DNA of 64,000 nt from Thermoflexus hugenholtzii (GTDB lineage Bacteria; Chloroflexota; Anaerolineae; Thermoflexales; Thermoflexaceae): assembly GCF_018771565.1 (NCBI RefSeq), contig NZ_CP076326.1, forward strand, positions 496,001 through 560,000. Direction: 5' to 3'. Shown one piece after another: positions 7,417-17,200 of this stretch. Position 1 is the first letter of the stretch. The number at the start of each line of letters is the position of its first letter. The notes beneath the pieces were generated by a model. It ran no database searches. It saw nothing but the letters and a program-made list of their open reading frames with translations, and was not told the origin of the DNA. The translations under genes and the position numbers were made by a program.

Positions 7417-8808
7417 TCAGATCCTGCGGCGGGACTCGGGGCGGGGGAGAGGAGTGCGGTAGGGAGGGATCTCCAGGGTGATCACCGTCACCCGGGTCTC
7501 ATCGCTCAGTCGTGAGGCGATGCGCGGATCCAGCTTCTCCAGCTGATCCAGGGGGATGGCCGTGGTGATCACCGTGGGCAGCTTCGCCAGGTAGCGGAAG
7601 TTGAGCAGCTGATACAGCTTCTCCCGGGCCCACGGGGTGGCGCTCTCCAGCCCCAGGTCGTCCAGGACCAGGAAGGGGACGAGCTTGGCCTCGTCGAAGC
7701 GTCGGTCGTAGGGCGCGTCGCTCCGGGGGTGGAAGGCGGCGCGCAGCCAGTCCAGGAGGTCGGGGACCGCCACGAAGAGGACGGGGGTCCCGCGGGCGGC
7801 TACGGCGTTGGCGATGGCCGCCGCCAGGTGCGTTTTGCCGGCGCCGTAGCGGCCGAACAGCACCAGCCAGCCGTGGGGGTGCTCCGCGTAGGCCCGGGCG
7901 ATGCGGATCGCCTCCCGCAGGTTGTCGCGCTCGCGAGGCGAGAGCTCCGGCCGCTCCCGGAAGGTCTCGAAGGTCATCTCCTGGAGCAGGGGGAGGAGGT
8001 TCAGATCGGGCCCCGCGGTGGGACCGCCCCGCCGGAAATCGGGGGCCAGGATGTGCACGATCTCCACCAGCCGGGCGTCCTGGAGGCGGGAACGCAGGCG
8101 GGGCTCGAAGGCCTCCAGGGAGAGATTGGTGGTGATCACCGTGGGCAGGCGGGCGTTGTATCGCCAGTCCAGGAGCTGGAACAGCTTCTCCTGAGCCCAT
8201 GGCGTGCTTTGCTGCGCCCCCAGGTCGTCCAGGATCAGGACGGGGGCTTCCCGCAGCTGCCAGAACCGTTCCTCATAGGAGACCTCGGCCTCCGGATGGA
8301 AGGCCGCCCGCAGCTCGTCCAGCAAGTCGGGGACGGGGATGAAGAGGGCGGCGACCCCCCGCTCCAGCAGGCGATGGGCGATGGCGGCGGCCAGATGCGT
8401 CTTGCCGCACCCGGTCCCGCCCCGCAGCACCAGCCAGCCCTGCGGGTCCTCGGCGAAGGCCCTCGCCCGCTCATACGCGCGCCGCAGGCTCCGGGCCTGG
8501 TCCGGGGGGAGGCCCAGCCCGTCCGGGAGGAAGTTTTCGAAGCGCTTGTCCTGGAGGGCCCGCAGGGGGCCGGCCGCCTGGATCCGCTGGCGGAACTCTG
8601 CGGCCTGGCGCTCCGTCTGGCAGGCGCAGGGGATCGCCCGGCCGAACAAAGGATGGCCGGGTGGCACGTCGTAAGAGATGTAGCCCAGCCCGCCGCAGAT
8701 CGGGCAGGCCTCTGAGCTCTCCAACGATGGAGCGCCCGGGAGCTCATCCCGGGTCTCATCGCCGGCGCTTTTTCCAGGTTTCGGCAGCACGTCGCCAATA
8801 TGCTTCAT
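7417..8808 (-). CDS. DnaC/DnaI-like helicase loader with two tandem AAA+ domains
   Basis: A 463-residue ATPase that looks like two DnaC/IstB-type loaders joined head to tail. An N-terminal CPIC...CAC cluster (C35, C38, C61, C63) is a probable zinc site as in DnaI. AAA+ domain 1 has Walker A GGTGCGKT (130-137), Walker B LILDDL (191-196) and sensor TTN (226-228). Domain 2 has GRYGAGKT (319-326), LVLDDL (380-385) and TTA (415-417). Usual loaders are 240-330 residues with one domain. The gene overlaps the DnaD-domain gene by 53 bases, with GGAGG before its ATG, and follows dnaB, so a role in placing DnaB on DNA is strongly suggested by context. An IstB transposition role is less likely because no transposase is nearby. 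Confidence 0.88.
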   Translation of the reverse strand: MKHIGDVLPKPGKSAGDETRDELPGAPSLESSEACPICGGLGYISYDVPPGHPLFGRAIPCACQTERQAAEFRQRIQAAGPLRALQDKRFENFLPDGLGLPPDQARSLRRAYERARAFAEDPQGWLVLRGGTGCGKTHLAAAIAHRLLERGVAALFIPVPDLLDELRAAFHPEAEVSYEERFWQLREAPVLILDDLGAQQSTPWAQEKLFQLLDWRYNARLPTVITTNLSLEAFEPRLRSRLQDARLVEIVHILAPDFRRGGPTAGPDLNLLPLLQEMTFETFRERPELSPRERDNLREAIRIARAYAEHPHGWLVLFGRYGAGKTHLAAAIANAVAARGTPVLFVAVPDLLDWLRAAFHPRSDAPYDRRFDEAKLVPFLVLDDLGLESATPWAREKLYQLLNFRYLAKLPTVITTAIPLDQLEKLDPRIASRLSDETRVTVITLEIPPYRTPLPRPESRRRI

Positions 8809-9448
8809 CCAGGCCTCCGGTCTCCCGGCCTTCGGTTGCCCAGCGCTCCAGGATGCGGCGGACGTAGGACCAGCGGCGGACGTTGCGGGAGACGGCGATG
8901 CGGAGGGCCTCCTCGATCCACTCCGCCGGATAGGTCCGGGCGGCCTCCTCCAGCTCCTGGGCGATCAATGGGGTGAGGGGTCCGATGTTCTGTTCGTAAA
9001 GGGCGAAAAGGTTCGGCCGGTCGGCGACCAGGACAGCGGACTCGCCGAGCTCGAGGGAGGCCGGGCGCTCGCCCCGTCGGATGGCCTCGTAGGCCAGACG
9101 CCCTCGTGGCGTGTTCAGGAAGTAGAGGTCATCCGTCCGCCCATCCTCCTCGATCCGCACATGCAGCAGGGTGCCCCGGGCGACCGCCCGGTTCAGGCCC
9201 TCGCGGATCTCGTGGGCGGGGAGGGCGGCGGTCAGGGCGGGGTCGGCCTCCAGCTCCGAGCGCCGGGCGTAGCGCAGGGGGCCGCTGCGGCGGGCCATAT
9301 GATAGAAGCAGACCAGGGTCACCCGCAGCTCCCCCGGGTGATCGATGCGAGGGAGCAGCTCGGTGAAGAAAGCCTCCGGGATGGGCACCGTGCGGGTTTT
9401 GCCGCCCGGGAAGCCGGCGAAAGGCCTCGCCTCATTCCCCCTCGTCAC
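8756..9448 (-). CDS. DnaD-domain replication protein
   Basis: A 230-residue protein with an N-terminal winged-helix-like half and a C-terminal DnaB_2/DnaD domain (about residues 145-210). The latter is marked by LFALYEQNIGPLTPLIAQELEEA and YPAEWIEEALRIAVSRNVRRWSYVRRIL. In Firmicutes DnaD helps remodel origin DNA and recruit the helicase loader. The start is the GTG at 9448, whose GTGA overlaps the dnaB stop codon; the longer open frame further upstream is only a shadow of dnaB. It lies between dnaB and the double-AAA+ loader and overlaps both, so the three products probably act together in loading the replicative helicase. Confidence 0.88.
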   Translation of the reverse strand: MTRGNEARPFAGFPGGKTRTVPIPEAFFTELLPRIDHPGELRVTLVCFYHMARRSGPLRYARRSELEADPALTAALPAHEIREGLNRAVARGTLLHVRIEEDGRTDDLYFLNTPRGRLAYEAIRRGERPASLELGESAVLVADRPNLFALYEQNIGPLTPLIAQELEEAARTYPAEWIEEALRIAVSRNVRRWSYVRRILERWATEGRETGGLDEAYWRRAAETWKKRRR

Positions 9449-10800
9449 AGCCGGATCTCCTGCTTGTGCAGATCGACGAACTGGGCTTGCTGTGGTCGGA
9501 AATACAGCTCGACGGTCCCGATCGGCCCGTTGCGGTGCTTGGCCACGATGATCTCCGCGATGTTCTTGCGATCCGTTTCCGGATTGTAGATCTCGTCCCG
9601 GTAGATGAAGATCACCACGTCCGAGTCCTGCTCGATGCTGCCGCTCTCGCGTAGATCGGCCAGGATCGGCCGTTTGTCGTGGCGTTGCTCCACGGCCCGG
9701 GAGAGCTGGGAGGCGGCGACCACGGGGATGTTGAGCTCCCGGGCCAGGCTCTTGAGGGCGCGGGAGATGTAGGAGATCTCCTGCACCCGGTTCTCCGCCC
9801 GGATGTCCGCCGTCATCAGCTGCAGGTAATCCACGATCAGGAGATCGAGCCCGTGCTCGGCGTAGAGGCGCCGGGCCTTGGCCCGCAGCTGCAGGGCGGA
9901 GATGGCCGGGGTGTCGTCGATCCAGATGGGGAGCTCCGAGAGGGTGCTCACCGCGTGCACGAAGCGCGGCCACTCGTCCTCCCGCAGCTCCCCCAGCCGC
10001 AGGCGCTGGCCCTCGATCCCCGTCTCCTGGGTCACCAGCCGGTGCACCACCTGCTCCGCCGACATCTCCAGGGAGAAGATGGCCACCCGCTGGCGGTAAC
10101 GCTTGGCGGCGTTGAGGGCAAAGGAGAGCAGCAGCGACGTCTTCCCCACCCCGGGCCGGGCGGCCACGATCACCAGGTCGGAGCGCTGCAGCCCCCCCAG
10201 CAGTCGGTCCAGGTCCCGGAAGCCGGTGGGGATGCCCAGGGGCTCCCCCCGGTGCTCGTAGAGATACTCAATGTGCTCGTAATAGGCCCGCAGGAGGTCG
10301 CGGATCGATTGAACGTCGCGGATCAGGCGGCGCTGGGCCACGGCGAAGAGGGCCGCCTCCGCCCGGTCCAGCAGCTCGTCGACTTCGCCGGACGGCTCCT
10401 CGTAGGCCATGCGGGCGATCTGGGTGGCGGCCTCCAGCAGGCGCCGCCGGATGGCGTCCCGCTCCACCAGGCGGGCGTAATCCAGGGCGTGCACTGTGGT
10501 GGGGACGCGGGCGGCCAGCCCGATGAGGAAGCCCCGTCCGCCCACCTCCTGGAGGCGTCCCTGGCGTTCCAGCTCGTCGGCCACCGTGACCGGATCGATG
10601 GCCTCCCGCCGGTCGTGGAGGGCCAGATAGGCCTCCCAGATCCAGCGGTGCTTCTCCAGGAAGAAATCCTCCGGCCGCAGCATGGTCGCCAGCGTGTGGA
10701 TGAGCTCGGGGTCCAGGAGGACCGCCCCCAGGACGGCCTCCTCGGCCTCCAGGTTGTGGGGAGCCAGGGGCACCCGCTCGGCCAGCTCCGGTGTGGTCAT
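9445..10800 (-). CDS. dnaB: Replicative DNA helicase DnaB
   Basis: A 451-residue hexameric helicase that unwinds DNA at the replication fork. The N-terminal helical domain starts PLAPHNLEAEEAVLGAVLLDP. The RecA-like C-terminal domain shows Walker A ARPGVGKTSLLL, FSLEMS, Walker B DLLIVDYLQLM and RESGSIEQDSDVVIF. Length is normal and no intein is present. The start at 10800 (MTTPELAERV) is chosen because AGGAGGAAGGG lies immediately upstream; in-frame codons before it have no support. The stop overlaps the DnaD-domain gene. It heads the minus-strand operon dnaB, DnaD-domain gene, double-AAA+ loader. Confidence 0.97.
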   Translation of the reverse strand: MTTPELAERVPLAPHNLEAEEAVLGAVLLDPELIHTLATMLRPEDFFLEKHRWIWEAYLALHDRREAIDPVTVADELERQGRLQEVGGRGFLIGLAARVPTTVHALDYARLVERDAIRRRLLEAATQIARMAYEEPSGEVDELLDRAEAALFAVAQRRLIRDVQSIRDLLRAYYEHIEYLYEHRGEPLGIPTGFRDLDRLLGGLQRSDLVIVAARPGVGKTSLLLSFALNAAKRYRQRVAIFSLEMSAEQVVHRLVTQETGIEGQRLRLGELREDEWPRFVHAVSTLSELPIWIDDTPAISALQLRAKARRLYAEHGLDLLIVDYLQLMTADIRAENRVQEISYISRALKSLARELNIPVVAASQLSRAVEQRHDKRPILADLRESGSIEQDSDVVIFIYRDEIYNPETDRKNIAEIIVAKHRNGPIGTVELYFRPQQAQFVDLHKQEIRL

Positions 10801-11133
10801 CCCTTCCTCCTGCCGGGTGGCAATGGCGCATGGGGGGATTTTCAGCTCCCTCCAGCACCCTTTCATCGGGCTCGTCGGCGCGGCCCGAGGGTCTCCCGTT
10901 GCGGTGCTCCGGGCGGGGAGGCCGGGCGCGCGCACGACACGGGACGCCGGCGGTCGAGACGCGAACCGGCCGCCCGCTCTCCCCCCGAATCCGGGTGTCT
11001 GGGACCCTGAGGGTCTGCGGACGCTCGGGAAAGCCGGGGGTTGCGGTTCCGCGCGGTCCGGCCTTCGGGTGCGGGGAAAGAGGCGGCGGCCTGGTCCCCG
11101 GGGGAGCGGCCCGGGCGATCTCCGGCGGGGCCC
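10801..11133. other. Gap of 333 bases upstream of dnaB with no recognised gene
   Basis: This very GC-rich stretch lies between the DUF151 gene and dnaB. Frames are open on both strands, but none has a convincing start, ribosome site or recognisable product. Near dnaB it holds the AGGAGG ribosome site (about 10804-10809) and a small GACCCTCAGGGTC palindrome near 11010. No clear promoter is seen, so dnaB may be read through from the DUF151 gene. Confidence 0.5.
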
Positions 11134-11652
11134 TCACTCCTCCCCGCCCTCGCCCAGGTCGTCCAGATCGAGGGATTCGATCAGATCGCGGAAGGGAGAT
11201 TCCTCGAGCTTCGCCTCGGGGCTCTCCAGGCTCTCGCTCTCGATCTCCTCCTCCCGCGGGTTGACCCCCGCCCGCTCCATCACGTCCTCATCCACATAGA
11301 TAGGCACGCGGGCCCGGACCGCGAGGGCGATGGCGTCGCTGGGACGGGAGTCGATCTCCAGGCGCCGGGAGTCCATCTGGATCACGATGCGGGCGTAGAA
11401 GGTGTCGTTGCGGAGATCGTTGACCACCACGTAGAGGACCGTCCCCCCCATCTCGGTGATCACGTTCTTGAGGAGATCGTGGGTGAGGGGGCGGGCCACC
11501 TCGATCTGTTGCAGCTCGATGTTGATGGCCTCCGCCTCATAGGGGCCGATCCAGATCGGAAGGTAACGGTCGCTCTCCCGCTCCCGCAGGATGATCACCC
11601 GGTGCTGGGACATCAGGCTGGCGCGGATGCTGTCGATCACCACCTCAATCAT
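11134..11652 (-). CDS. DUF151 / bifunctional nuclease (BFN) domain protein
   Basis: A 172-residue protein matching the BFN/DUF151 family. It has an N-terminal MIEVVIDSIRASLMSQHRVIILRE, then LPIWIGPYEAEAI, RPLTHDLLKNVITEMGG and SRPSDAIALAVRARVPIYVDEDVM. The last 40 residues are acidic and variable. Plant BFN members have DNase and RNase activity, while bacterial members are largely uncharacterised; the catalytic role here is an inference. A TATAAT box lies about 60 bases upstream of the ATG. It precedes dnaB on the same strand. Confidence 0.9.
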   Translation of the reverse strand: MIEVVIDSIRASLMSQHRVIILRERESDRYLPIWIGPYEAEAINIELQQIEVARPLTHDLLKNVITEMGGTVLYVVVNDLRNDTFYARIVIQMDSRRLEIDSRPSDAIALAVRARVPIYVDEDVMERAGVNPREEEIESESLESPEAKLEESPFRDLIESLDLDDLGEGGEE

Positions 11653-11708
11653 CGCAGCCTCCCCCGGCTCGTTCCGCCGACGCCATCTCGTTCAGGGTTC
11701 TTAACTCG

Positions 11709-11714
11709 ATTATA
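11709..11714 (-). promoter_or_regulatory. TATAAT -10 element upstream of the DUF151 gene
   Basis: Minus-strand TATAAT at 11714-11709 lies 57 bases upstream of the ATG at 11652. A TTGACC hexamer at 11727-11722 is only seven bases away, too close to be its -35, and no good -35 is seen at the usual distance. Confidence 0.45.
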
Positions 11715-11848
11715 CCACCAGGGTCAAGGAGGGAAGGGAACGCCGCGGGGCCGCGCCCCGACGGTCGAGATCCCGTTCCCTCTCTCCGAAGGGAAAGCCG
11801 GGCTACCATAGAGGGGCAGGGATCCCCGAAGGACAGGAGGCCGTGTCG

Positions 11849-13417
11849 ATGACGGCGCTGGAGCTGGACGGCGAACATCTCACCCTGGAGGATGTGGTGG
11901 CGGTAGCCCGGGGACGGCGCCCGGTGGCCCTGGCCCCCGAGGCCTGGGCTCGGGTCCGACGAAGCCGGGAGGCGGTGGAGCGATTGCTCGCCCGGGGGGC
12001 GGTGATCTACGGGGTGACCACCGGGTTCGGACATCTGCGGAACATCCGCATCTCCCCGGAGCAGGCGTCGCTTCTGCAGCACAACCTGTTGCAGAGCCAC
12101 GCGGTCGGGGTGGGACCGGAGCTCTCGGAGGAGCAGGTGCGGGCGATGATGGTGGCCCGGCTGAACTCCCTGGCCCGGGGCCACTCCGGGGTCCGCCCGG
12201 AGGTCCTCCAGCTGCTCATCGAGATGCTCAACCGGGGGGTCCATCCCGTGGTCCCGGCCCAGGGCTCCCTGGGGGCCAGCGGGGACCTGGCGCCGCTGGC
12301 CCATATGGCGTTGCCGATGATCGGCCTGGGGGAGGCCATCGTGGAGGGCCGGCGGCTGCCCGGGGCGGCCGCCCTGGAGGCGGCGGGGCTGCGGCCGCTT
12401 CGGCTGGAGGCCAAGGAGGGCCTGGCCCTGATCAACGGGACGGCCTTCATGGCCGGGATCGGCGCCTTGGTCACTTACGACGCCGAGATCCTGGTGCAGA
12501 CCGCGGACGTGGTGGGGGCGATGACCTTGGAGGCCCTGGAGGGATCCGCTGTCCCCTTCGACGAGCGCCTCCACCGGGTGCGGCCCCATCCCCGGCAGAT
12601 GGACTGCGCGGCGTTCCTGCGGGCGCTGTTAGAGGGCAGCGAGCTGCTGAGCGATCCCCAGCGCCCCTCCCGGGTGCAGGATGCTTACTCCCTGCGCTGC
12701 ATGCCCCAGGTGCACGGCGCAGTGCGGGACGTGGTGGCCTACGCCCGCTGGGCTTTAGAGATCGAGCTGAACAGCGCCACGGACAACCCGCTCATCTTCT
12801 GGGAGGAAGGGGAAGCGGAGCCCACGGTCCTGTCGGGGGGGAATTTCCACGGCGAGCTGATCGCCCTGGCCATGGATTACCTGGCCATCGGGTTGGCGGA
12901 GCTGGCCAACATCTCGGAGCGGCGCCTCAACCGGCTGCTGGATCCGGCGGAGAACGAAGGGCGGTATCCTCCCTTCCTGGCCCTGGAGCCGGGGCTGCAT
13001 TCCGGCTTCATGCTGGTGCAGTATACGGCGGCGGCCCTGGCCTCGGAGAACAAAGTGCTGGCCCACCCGGCCAGCGTGGACACGATCCCCTCCTCGGCGA
13101 ACACGGAGGATCACGTGAGCATGGGCGCCACGGCCGTGCGCCACGCGGAGATGGTGTTGCGCAACGCCCAGCGGGTGGTGGCTGCGGAGCTGTTCGCGGC
13201 GGGCCAGGCCATCGACCTGCGCCGGCGGCAGGCCGGTCGTCCGCTGCGGATGGGGAAGGGGACGGCGGCGGCCTACGCCCTCCTCCGCCAGCACGTGCCC
13301 TTCCTGGAGGCCGACACGGTGATGGCGCCGTGGATGGAACGGGCCTGCCGGCTGGTGGCGGAAGGATACCTCCTGCGCGCCGCCCAGGAGGGCATCGCCG
13401 GCCTGCATGCCGAATGA
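11849..13417 (+). CDS. hutH: Histidine ammonia-lyase
   Basis: This 522-residue enzyme converts L-histidine to trans-urocanate and ammonia, the first step of histidine breakdown. The A-S-G triad that cyclises to the MIO electrophile lies at residues 143-145 in GSLGASGDLAPLAHMALPMIG. The active-site tyrosine loop YGVTTGFG and the later NATDNPL-type ELNSATDNPLIF stretch are present. Start at the ATG at 11849: AGGAGG (11835-11840) is eight bases upstream, while the in-frame GTG at 11843 is only two bases from it. No hutU or hutI is nearby. The last codons and stop lie inside the first unit of a hairpin repeat array, so the C-terminal tail may have been set by repeat insertion. A tyrosine or phenylalanine lyase/aminomutase is a less likely alternative. 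Confidence 0.93.
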   Translation: MTALELDGEHLTLEDVVAVARGRRPVALAPEAWARVRRSREAVERLLARGAVIYGVTTGFGHLRNIRISPEQASLLQHNLLQSHAVGVGPELSEEQVRAMMVARLNSLARGHSGVRPEVLQLLIEMLNRGVHPVVPAQGSLGASGDLAPLAHMALPMIGLGEAIVEGRRLPGAAALEAAGLRPLRLEAKEGLALINGTAFMAGIGALVTYDAEILVQTADVVGAMTLEALEGSAVPFDERLHRVRPHPRQMDCAAFLRALLEGSELLSDPQRPSRVQDAYSLRCMPQVHGAVRDVVAYARWALEIELNSATDNPLIFWEEGEAEPTVLSGGNFHGELIALAMDYLAIGLAELANISERRLNRLLDPAENEGRYPPFLALEPGLHSGFMLVQYTAAALASENKVLAHPASVDTIPSSANTEDHVSMGATAVRHAEMVLRNAQRVVAAELFAAGQAIDLRRRQAGRPLRMGKGTAAAYALLRQHVPFLEADTVMAPWMERACRLVAEGYLLRAAQEGIAGLHAE

Positions 13418-14030
13418 ATTCGGCCTCAAGAGGCCTTCGGCCGACGGTCGGCCTGCGCCGACCGGGAGGTATCTTTTGCGTCGGCGAAGGCCGACGCCCG
13501 GCGCGCCAGCGCCTTGGAAGGCCGATTTCAATCGGCGCGAAGGCCTTCGGCCGGCGGTTAGCTTGTGCGCCGAATGAATTCGGCCTCAAGAGGCCTTCGG
13601 CCGACGGTCGGCCTGCGCCGACCGGGAGGTATCTTTTGCGTCGGCGAAGGCCGACGCCCGGCGCGCCAGCGCCTTGGAAGGCCGATTTCAATCGGCGCGA
13701 AGGCCTTCGGCCGGCGGTTAGCTTGTGCGCCGAATGAATTCGGCCTCCAGGGGCCTTTGGCCGACGGTCGGCCTGCGCCGACCGAAAAACATTCCCTGCG
13801 TCGGCGGAGGCCGACGCGGGGCGCGGAGCGCCTAAGAGGGCCGATTTCAATCGGCGCGAAGGCCTTCAGCCGATGGTCAGCTTGTGCGCCGAATGAATTC
13901 GGCCTCCAGGGGCCTTCGGCCGACGGTCGGCCTGCGCCGACCGGGAGGGGGTTTGGGCGTCGGCGGAGGCCGACGCCTGGCGCGGAGCGCCTGAGGAGTC
14001 TGATTTCAATCGGCGCGAAGGCCTTCGAAA
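13409..14030 (+). repeat. Hairpin repeat array 1: four about 160-bp units
   Basis: Four tandem units begin at 13409, 13569, 13729 and 13888 with GCCGAATGAATTCGGC. Units 1 and 2 are essentially identical; 3 and 4 diverge mainly in loops and linkers. Each unit is a chain of short palindromes built on GCCGA/TCGGC: GCCGAATGAATTCGGC, GGCCTTCGGCC, GCCGACGGTCGGC, GGTCGGCCTGCGCCGACC, GCGTCGGCGAAGGCCGACGC, GGCGC-loop-GCGCC and GCCGATTTCAATCGGC. The same family recurs at 39.4-40.2 kb. Frames are open on both strands because stops are rare in this sequence, but the 160-base period is not a multiple of three, so it is not a coding repeat. The strand label is arbitrary. The array fills most of the gap between hutH and the next kinase gene. 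Confidence 0.93.
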
Positions 14031-14259
14031 GCCCCGGATGTTGCGGCAGGGGGGATTCCGCTCCATACTGGAGGACAAACCATGCGTCGCCCATCGCCTG
14101 GGGAACGCGCCGTCGGCGCGCCGGCTTTTCCACAGGAAGGTGTGCCCGCGGGAAACGACCCCCATCGGCGGGGGCGGCTTCAGGACGTCGGGCGGCCGTT
14201 GAGGAGGGAGAAGGTTCCCTTCGTGGGTTCCGGCCATCGCGATGGCGGAGGTCCTCCCC

Positions 14260-17200
14260 ATGGATGCAGCACCTGATCAGCTTCATGGGGAACTCCTGCG
14301 GCGTCTGGAGGAGCTGGAAGACCGGCTCCGGCGGCTGCAACGGCTCCAGGAGCTGCTCCACCCCCTGGATCAGGCCTGGACCGCAGAGGCTCCCCTCGCC
14401 CATGCCCTGGAGATCTGCCGCCGCGCGTGGGGAGCAGACGGCGCCCTCTGGGTCCGCCTGGATTCCCAGGGGCAGCCGATACGCTGGCACGAGGCTCCCC
14501 CGGGCAAGCCTCCCTCGGATCTCCTCCCCAGACTGCTCCCTGCCGTCCCGATCGGGATCCTCGGGGCGGCGGAGCGCCTTCCGCAGGCGTTGCGGTTCGC
14601 GGAGCCCATCCCCCTGGATCCAGAGGGCAAACGGGTCATCCGCGAGGCGCTGGTCCTTCCCCTTCCGGATCCGTGGGGCGGGGCCAGCGGGCTGATCCTC
14701 TGGCGGGAATCGGGGGAAGGGTTCTCCGAGGAGGAGCGGGAGCTGGCTCGCCTCGCCGCCGAGCCCCTCGCCTCGCGGTTCCATCACCTCCACGCCCTGG
14801 AGCAGCAGCGCTACCTGAGCCGCACCGTGTTGATCCTCTTCCGGGTCGCCCGGGCCATGGCCGCCAGCCCCGATCTCTCCCGCACCCTCCCCGAGGTGGT
14901 CCGCATCATCCGCGAGGAGGCCGGATGGCCGCGGGTGGCCATCTTCGTCCACGAGCCGGCCGCCGGGCAGCTGCGGGCCTGGGCCCGAGAGGGGCACAGC
15001 CCGGAGTCGGAGCACTATCCCTGGGTCCTCCCCATCGACCGCGGCATCACCGGGCGGGCGTTCCGGACCGGAGAGCCCCAGCGGGTGCCGGACGTCTCCC
15101 GCGATCCGGATTACGTGGTGGGCGATCCGACCACCCGCTCCGAGCTGGCCGTCCCCATCTTCGAAATCGAAGGGGAGAGGCCATGGGGGGTTCTGGACGC
15201 CCAGAGCCCCGAACCGTATGCCTTCACGCCGGACGACGAGACCCTGATGCTGGCGGTGGCGGGGACCATCGGCCTGGGCCTGGAAGCGGCGCAGACCTAC
15301 GAGAGGGTCCGTCAGGAGCGGGCCCGCCTGATCGCCCTCTACGAGGCTTATCTCGCCATTCAGCAACACCCGGAGCCGGAGGAGGCCCTTCAGGAAGTGG
15401 CGGAGGCCTTCGTCCGGCTGGGATGGCGCGCGGCGCGCTGCTGGGCTTTCGATGAGTCCGGGAACGTGCTGGCGCAGGGGGAGAGCCGCGGCGCAGCGTC
15501 GCTGCGCCATCTGGATCTCGAGCCGTGGTTGCGTAACGATCCTCATCTGGAGCGATACCGGCAGGGTGACTGGCTCTATCTCTTCCCGGCGGAGGGAGCC
15601 CCTTCCGCCGGCCGCGCGGTCCTGCCCCTTCGGGACGCCTCCGGCGCCCTGATGGCCCTAATGGAGCTGGAGGCCCCGGCGGAGGCGCAGGCCCTGGGGG
15701 AGGCGCTCCGGCGGCCGACGGAGCTGCTGGCGACGCTGCTGCGCATCGCCTTCGATCGCGGCCGTCTGCTCCGGCGCTACGCCCGCAACCTTCGAGAACA
15801 AACGATGCTCTACCGGGCGGTGAGCGCCCTGCTGCGCTCCGACGAGCCCGGCCCCATCCTCACCGAGATCGCCGCCGCCCTCTGCGAAGCCCTGGAGGGG
15901 ACCAGCGCTTACTTCCTCACCGTGGATCTGGAGCGGAGGATCATGCAGGTGGCTGCCGAGTATTACGCGCCGACGGCCAACCCTCTGGAGCGGGTCTCCG
16001 ACCTGGGGGTGATCTATCGCCGGGAGGAGATCCCTGCCGAGTGGGCGGCCTTAGAGGCGCGGCAGCCCCGCGTGCTCTACGCAGACGACCCGCCGGATCC
16101 GTTCGAGGAAGAGCGGGTCCTCCTCCGTCGCTACGGGGGCTGGTCGGTCCTGATGATCCCGCTGTTTGCGGAAGAGGAGCCCCTGGGCGTGGTGGAGGTG
16201 TGGGACAGCCGGCGACGCCGGGCCTTTGACGCGGGGGAGCGCGCCATCGCCCAGGCCATCGCCCAGCACGCGGCCCTGGCGCTGCAGCGCGCGCAGCTGC
16301 GCGCCCGGCTCCAGCAGGCGAACCGTCGCCTGGAGGCCATCCTCTCCACGATGGAGGACGCCGTGCTCCTCCTGGACGCCCAGGGGCAGATCCTCCAATG
16401 GAACGCGGCGGCGCAGCGTCTGCTCGCGGAGGCGGTGGGTTTTCCGCCCGGGAGGACGTTGCCGGATCTCCTGCGCGCGCTGGGGCGGCGGGCCCCCGGG
16501 GCCGCCCGGGCCCTCCTTCAGGGCATCCGGCAGCTCCGCCAGGGTCGGGAGGGCTTCCGCATCGAGATCTCCTGGCCCGGGGCCCAGGGCTCCCGGGCCT
16601 TCGCCGTCCTCTGCGCCCCGGTCCGGGAGGAGCTCCCGGGGACGGGGAGCGGATGGCTGTTGCTGTTCCGGGACATCACTGCGGAGCGGGAACGGGATGC
16701 GTTGCGGGAGGAGATGATCCGGATGCTCATGCACGATCTGCAGAACCCCCTGGGGCCGATCCGCCTGGCCCTGGAGGAGCTGCGCTCCCTCCCCGAGTTG
16801 AACCCCGAGGCCCGGCCCCTGGTCCAGGTCGCGCTGCGGGGGCTGGGACGGTTGCATGGCCTGATCGACAGCCTGCTGGACCTCGCCCGCCTGGAGGCGG
16901 GGCGCATGCCCCTGGAGCGCCAGCCGCTGGATCTGGGGGAGCTGGCCCGGGAGGCCGTGGAGGAATGGAGCCCGGCCTTCCGACATCGGCGGCTCCGGGT
17001 GACCCTGGAGCTCCCCCCGGAGCGGCCCCCGGTGTGGGCGGACCGACAGCTGATGGCGCGGACGCTGTGGAACTTGCTCTCCAACGCGGAGAAGTTCACC
17101 CCCGTCGGCGGGGAGATCCGCATCCGCATGGAAGTTCAGGCGGACGCGGTGGTCCTCGCCGTCTTCAACAGCGGCTCCTACATCCCGCCGGAGCAGCGGG

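Noticed and set aside
7417-8808. IstB transposition helper
   Set aside because: Two AAA+ domains, an N-terminal zinc cluster and position next to dnaB and a DnaD-domain gene favour a helicase loader; no transposase or terminal inverted repeats were found.
8756-9973. Longer DnaD-domain protein starting at 9973
   Set aside because: The upstream 175 codons are a shadow of dnaB; a GTG at 9448 overlapping the dnaB stop is the better start.
11722-11727. TTGACC as -35 of the DUF151 promoter
   Set aside because: It is only seven bases from the TATAAT box, too close for sigma-A spacing.
11645-12589. Minus-strand open frame opposite hutH
   Set aside because: It is antisense to the well-supported hutH, and its Gly/His/Gln-rich translation matches no known protein.
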